Source: Chitinophagaceae bacterium UBA5175 (GTDB taxonomy: Bacteria > Bacteroidota > Bacteroidia > Chitinophagales > Chitinophagaceae). From it: a stretch of 8,693 nt of DNA. The position numbers and the translations under genes were made by a program. The DNA lies in assembly GCA_002413325.1 (NCBI GenBank), contig DHWT01000087.1, forward strand, positions 1 through 8,693, in the 5' to 3' direction. Below the pieces are notes generated by a model. It had not been told where the DNA came from. It made no database searches and worked only from the letters and a program-made list of their open reading frames with translations. Of this stretch, positions 6,083-8,693 are shown piece after piece (the stretch's first letter is position 1; each line of letters begins with the position of its first letter).

Positions 6083-7762
6083 TTATTTACTGTGGATTTC
6101 CTCCACGCCCGTCCAGCTTTCGGAAATGCCTTCCACCATGCAATGGCTGGCTTTTCCTAAAAACAGCCTGGCCGTTTTGTCTTCCGGAAAAATTTCCAGG
6201 GCCCGGTAAAATTTATTGGTGGCTTCGTGGAATGATTTATTCAGGTAATCAGACATCCCTTCGGTGAAAAGGGGTAGGGAATGCAGTTTCTTATGCAGGT
6301 CCTGTTCGTTGCTTCCATTGAAACATTCGTAAATATGGATCGCTGCCTTTTTCCCCTTTACCTGCACCGGCCCCAGGTGGCGGAGATGAAATGCTTCCCG
6401 GTCCGCCAGGTGATGTACACTCGATTCGCTCAGCAGGATGTCCACCTTATAATGTTTGGTGAGTCCTTCCAGCCGGGAGGCTGTATTGACGGTATCTGCA
6501 ATGGTCGTGGCGTCCAGCCGGTCCCGGTCCCCGGTAATGCCCATAATCAGCGGACCGGTATGCATGCCCACGCCGATTTTTATCTGGCTTTCGTTATGGA
6601 GGGCGCGCTCTGCGTTGAATTCCTGCACAGCCTGATGCATCTGAATCGCTGCTGCCAGGGCATCGGATGCTTTCCCCGGGAAGATCGCCATGATGGCATC
6701 GCCCAGGTATTGATTGATAAAGCCGCGATGTTCCCGGATAATCGGTCCGATCCGTTCATTGAAAGAGGAAACAAACCGGAAATTCTCTTCCGGTGTCATT
6801 TGCTCTGCCAGGGTGGTATAGTCCCGGATATCTGAAAACAGAACGGTCACTATTTTTTCCACCTGGTCGCCCAGCCGGACATCCGTGATAACATCTCTGC
6901 CCAGGGAACGGATAAATTCATGGGGTACGAACTTGTTGGTCACTTCGTAAATCAGCCGCATCGCTTCTTCCTTTTCTTTGGCTTCGCGGATATTTTTCTC
7001 ATATAACAGGGCACTTTCGATAGCTGAAGAAGACTGGAGGGCCAGCGTAATTAAAAATTTCAGATCGGCCGCGGAATACTGAACCGGCTCGGCCCTGGCC
7101 AGGATGATCGCTCCCATGACCCGGTGTTTTACTTTCAGGGCCGCGTAAACCAGGGACTGCACGTCGGGTGAGATCAGACCCGCATCCTGTAATGCAGAAA
7201 GATCACTCATGATGTCGGACTGCCCGCTTTTTGAGATGCTGAGGAGCAGGTCAATATGGGTCTTTAATTTTTCCTCGTTGAACAGGGGTTTGCCGAAGGA
7301 GGCGGGCGCTTCGATCTGGTTGCTGTCTTCATCCCACAAAAGAATCAGCCCGTTATCCGATTTGATTAATCGCCCGGCTTCATCCAGGGTAATGGTGGCA
7401 ATGGAAGTCTGCCCGATGGTCTGGGCCAGCTTTTCGGAAAAATTAAAAATCATGTTGACTTCCTGGTAGAGCAATAATACTTCGCTGGCAATCTTTTTCT
7501 TTTCCGCCTCTTTTTGGATCATCAGATTGAGAAGGGAAGCGATGACCGGCACCTGCTCATTGCATTTCACCCATCCGATCGTTTCCCCGTCCATCGTAAC
7601 AGGCTGGCTGTCGTTTACAACCGCTGTGCCCTTACCCAGTAAAACGTTCCGGTTCACATCTTCAATGAAAACAGCAGCATTCAATTGTTCAATGAGCGAG
7701 GAAATCAGGGCTGACTCGGCTGTTTTCCCTGAAAGAATATTTTTAAGACTGATTCTGGCCAT
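6083..7762 (-). CDS. Soluble class III adenylate/guanylate cyclase with N-terminal GAF-like sensor region
   Basis: 559 aa, no membrane span. It should make cAMP or cGMP from ATP or GTP in the cytoplasm. Order: N-terminal region 1-80 (unassigned), helical linker 81-115, GAF-like domain about 116-255, coiled-coil linker 252-275, cyclase domain about 300-480, and a C-terminal TPR-like helical segment 495-545. Metal ligands are Asp311 (LFSDIRDYT) and Asp355 (QYLGDAIMAIF); transition-state residues are Asn426 and Arg430 (DTVNTASRLE). The purine-pocket positions are Gln351, where Lys is classical, and Thr419, where Asp (adenylate) or Cys (guanylate) would be. Thr here is typical of class IIIb, bicarbonate-responsive cyclases. 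Active sites form at the homodimer interface. It lies 21 nt downstream of a response regulator gene and is probably co-transcribed with it, so its output is likely tied to a phosphorelay. The nucleotide made cannot be settled from sequence. Confidence 0.92.
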   Translation of the reverse strand: MARISLKNILSGKTAESALISSLIEQLNAAVFIEDVNRNVLLGKGTAVVNDSQPVTMDGETIGWVKCNEQVPVIASLLNLMIQKEAEKKKIASEVLLLYQEVNMIFNFSEKLAQTIGQTSIATITLDEAGRLIKSDNGLILLWDEDSNQIEAPASFGKPLFNEEKLKTHIDLLLSISKSGQSDIMSDLSALQDAGLISPDVQSLVYAALKVKHRVMGAIILARAEPVQYSAADLKFLITLALQSSSAIESALLYEKNIREAKEKEEAMRLIYEVTNKFVPHEFIRSLGRDVITDVRLGDQVEKIVTVLFSDIRDYTTLAEQMTPEENFRFVSSFNERIGPIIREHRGFINQYLGDAIMAIFPGKASDALAAAIQMHQAVQEFNAERALHNESQIKIGVGMHTGPLIMGITGDRDRLDATTIADTVNTASRLEGLTKHYKVDILLSESSVHHLADREAFHLRHLGPVQVKGKKAAIHIYECFNGSNEQDLHKKLHSLPLFTEGMSDYLNKSFHEATNKFYRALEIFPEDKTARLFLGKASHCMVEGISESWTGVEEIHSK

Positions 7763-7783
7763 AAGGTAAAGGGCGTCTAAAAA

Positions 7784-8164
7784 TTATACCAGGCCCAGGA
7801 CGGTTCTTGCTTTTTGCAGGATACTTTCCGGATCGAATGGTTTGGTCATATACACATCTGCCCCGACTTCCTGTCCCTTGAGGCGGTCCACTTCCTGTCC
7901 CTTAGCTGTTAAAAGAACAATATATACATCGTCCAGAACCAGTTCTTTTTTTACGCGGCGGCATACTTCCATGCCGTTCATTTTGGGCATCATGACATCC
8001 AGAAAAACAAGCTGCGGTTTTTCCGAACTGATTATTTCCAGGGCGTCCTCTCCGTTATCCGCCGTAAGGAAAGTCACCTCCTCATCTTCCAGCTCTTCCA
8101 GTGTTTGTTCTATCAGCATACGGATATGCGCTTCATCATCAACGATTAAAATTTTCTGTTCCAT
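7784..8164 (-). CDS. Stand-alone CheY-like response regulator (receiver domain only)
   Basis: 126 aa, one complete receiver domain with no output domain. All key residues are present: acidic pair Asp9/Asp10 (ILIVDD), phosphoacceptor Asp56 (LVFLDVMMPKMNG), switch Thr86 (VLLTAKG) and Lys108 (YMTKPF). The length is that of a typical CheY/Spo0F-type protein. Lacking a DNA-binding or enzymatic part, it should act by binding a partner when phosphorylated or as a phosphotransfer intermediate. It sits 47 nt after a two-receiver protein gene and 21 nt before the cyclase gene, so the cyclase or its GAF region is the obvious candidate partner; this is inference from gene order. The start ATG at 8164 has an A-rich leader without a Shine-Dalgarno sequence, usual for this phylum. 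Confidence 0.93.
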   Translation of the reverse strand: MEQKILIVDDEAHIRMLIEQTLEELEDEEVTFLTADNGEDALEIISSEKPQLVFLDVMMPKMNGMEVCRRVKKELVLDDVYIVLLTAKGQEVDRLKGQEVGADVYMTKPFDPESILQKARTVLGLV

Positions 8165-8211
8165 GTTTTATTTTCTTGTAAAGCAATTTTTATAATGAAC
8201 CGGGATCTTTT

Positions 8212-8693
8212 TTACTGGTAGATCAGGAACAATACGTTCTCGAGTCCCTTTTCAAAACGAAGGGTGCTTACGATTTCATGTTTATCAGAAATCAGGGAAT
8301 TCAGGATAATGATATCCGGCTGGTTGGCGATCGCTTTCTCCACCAGTTCCTTTCCGTCTGATTCCACCACCTGGTATCCCTTGGCTTCCAGTACATCGGT
8401 GAGCGTACGGAGCGTAATATTATCTTCATCCACCACCATCACTTTTTTCCTGGACTTGCCCTGTTCCAGCAAATGGCCGATTTCGGAAAACAATAACCCC
8501 GTATCGATCGGTTTGGTGAGATACCGGTCAACACCGATACGGAAACCCCTGGATTTGTCCTGCACCACGGAGAGGATGATAATCGGGATCTCCATGGTTT
8601 GCGGATCATTTTTCAGGATGGCGGCCACGTCGAAACCATTCATTTCCGGCATCATCACGTCCAGGATAACGAGGTCGGGGCGGTTCGCGCGTA
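8212..8693 (-). CDS. C-terminal end of a protein with two receiver domains, the last degenerate (5' part beyond window)
   Basis: The frame is open to the right edge; 160 codons are visible, including the stop. The first visible receiver starts inside its beta-3 strand, with phosphoacceptor Asp at 8659-8661 (DLVILDVMMPEMNG), a Ser in the Thr switch place (IIILSVV) and Lys in YLTKPID. After a short linker (EQGKSRKK) a second receiver starts with VMVVDEDN. At its phosphorylation position the codon at 8299-8301 is Asn (DIIILNSLIS), so it cannot take phosphate in the normal way. It stops at ENVLFLIYQ, before the conserved Lys strand, so it is also short. The missing N-terminal part may hold a histidine kinase (hybrid) or be just a receiver pair. 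GTG at 8658 should not be taken as the start, since it lies in the middle of the domain. First gene visible in the operon leading to the cyclase. Confidence 0.88.
   Translation of the reverse strand, partial: RANRPDLVILDVMMPEMNGFDVAAILKNDPQTMEIPIIILSVVQDKSRGFRIGVDRYLTKPIDTGLLFSEIGHLLEQGKSRKKVMVVDEDNITLRTLTDVLEAKGYQVVESDGKELVEKAIANQPDIIILNSLISDKHEIVSTLRFEKGLENVLFLIYQ

Noticed and set aside
6281..6835. 184-codon plus-strand open frame
   Set aside because: Antisense shadow of the cyclase catalytic domain, where the real frame carries all the key residues.
1..8693. Mobile element, CRISPR, toxin-antitoxin or defence system
   Set aside because: No transposase, integrase, repeat array, tRNA-associated repeat, nuclease or toxin-like small pair was seen; codon style looks uniform across the window.

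Overview
The window looks like chromosomal DNA of a Bacteroidota member, most likely a Chitinophagaceae-type organism. This is an inference from style, not from a marker gene. Start codons are preceded by A/T-rich leaders without Shine-Dalgarno sequences, and the signal peptides end just before Gln (NA|QS, RA|QV). There is a lipobox lipoprotein and a C-terminal-Phe outer-membrane barrel protein. Several upstream regions carry partial matches to the Bacteroidota -33/-7 promoter (TTTG / TAnnTTTG). There is no rRNA, tRNA, CRISPR array, transposase, phage gene or recognisable defence system.

Layout from left to right. (1) 1-1042, minus: a secreted acetamidase/formamidase-family protein, cut at its C-terminus by the window edge. 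(2) 1220-1933, minus: a lipoprotein built from two copies of one domain, with a good intrinsic terminator at 1165-1196. (3) 2123-2755, plus: an unrecognised cytoplasmic protein, the only plus-strand gene, divergent from the lipoprotein across a 189-nt region holding a 17-bp palindrome. (4) 2877-3542, minus: a seven-helix membrane protein of unknown function that starts with TTG. (5) 3669-4457, minus: a putative outer-membrane beta-barrel protein. (6) 4656-5833, minus: one integral membrane protein of a conserved but uncharacterised family, split into two reading frames by what looks like a missing base near 5489. (7) 6083-8693, minus: a signalling cluster that runs off the right edge.

The signalling cluster is the most coherent unit. 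In transcription order it encodes the end of a protein with two receiver domains (the second degenerate and short), a stand-alone CheY-like response regulator, and a soluble GAF-class III nucleotide cyclase with a C-terminal helical segment. Gaps of 47 and 21 nt suggest one operon that links phosphorelay input to cyclic nucleotide synthesis. The sensor kinase is not visible; it may be fused to the truncated receiver protein beyond the window.

The remaining genes look like separate transcription units of housekeeping or envelope character. The items most worth checking are the frameshifted membrane gene, the cyclase's substrate-pocket residues (Gln for Lys, Thr for Asp), and the Asp-to-Asn change in the terminal receiver domain. 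I did not find a clear new multi-gene system beyond this.
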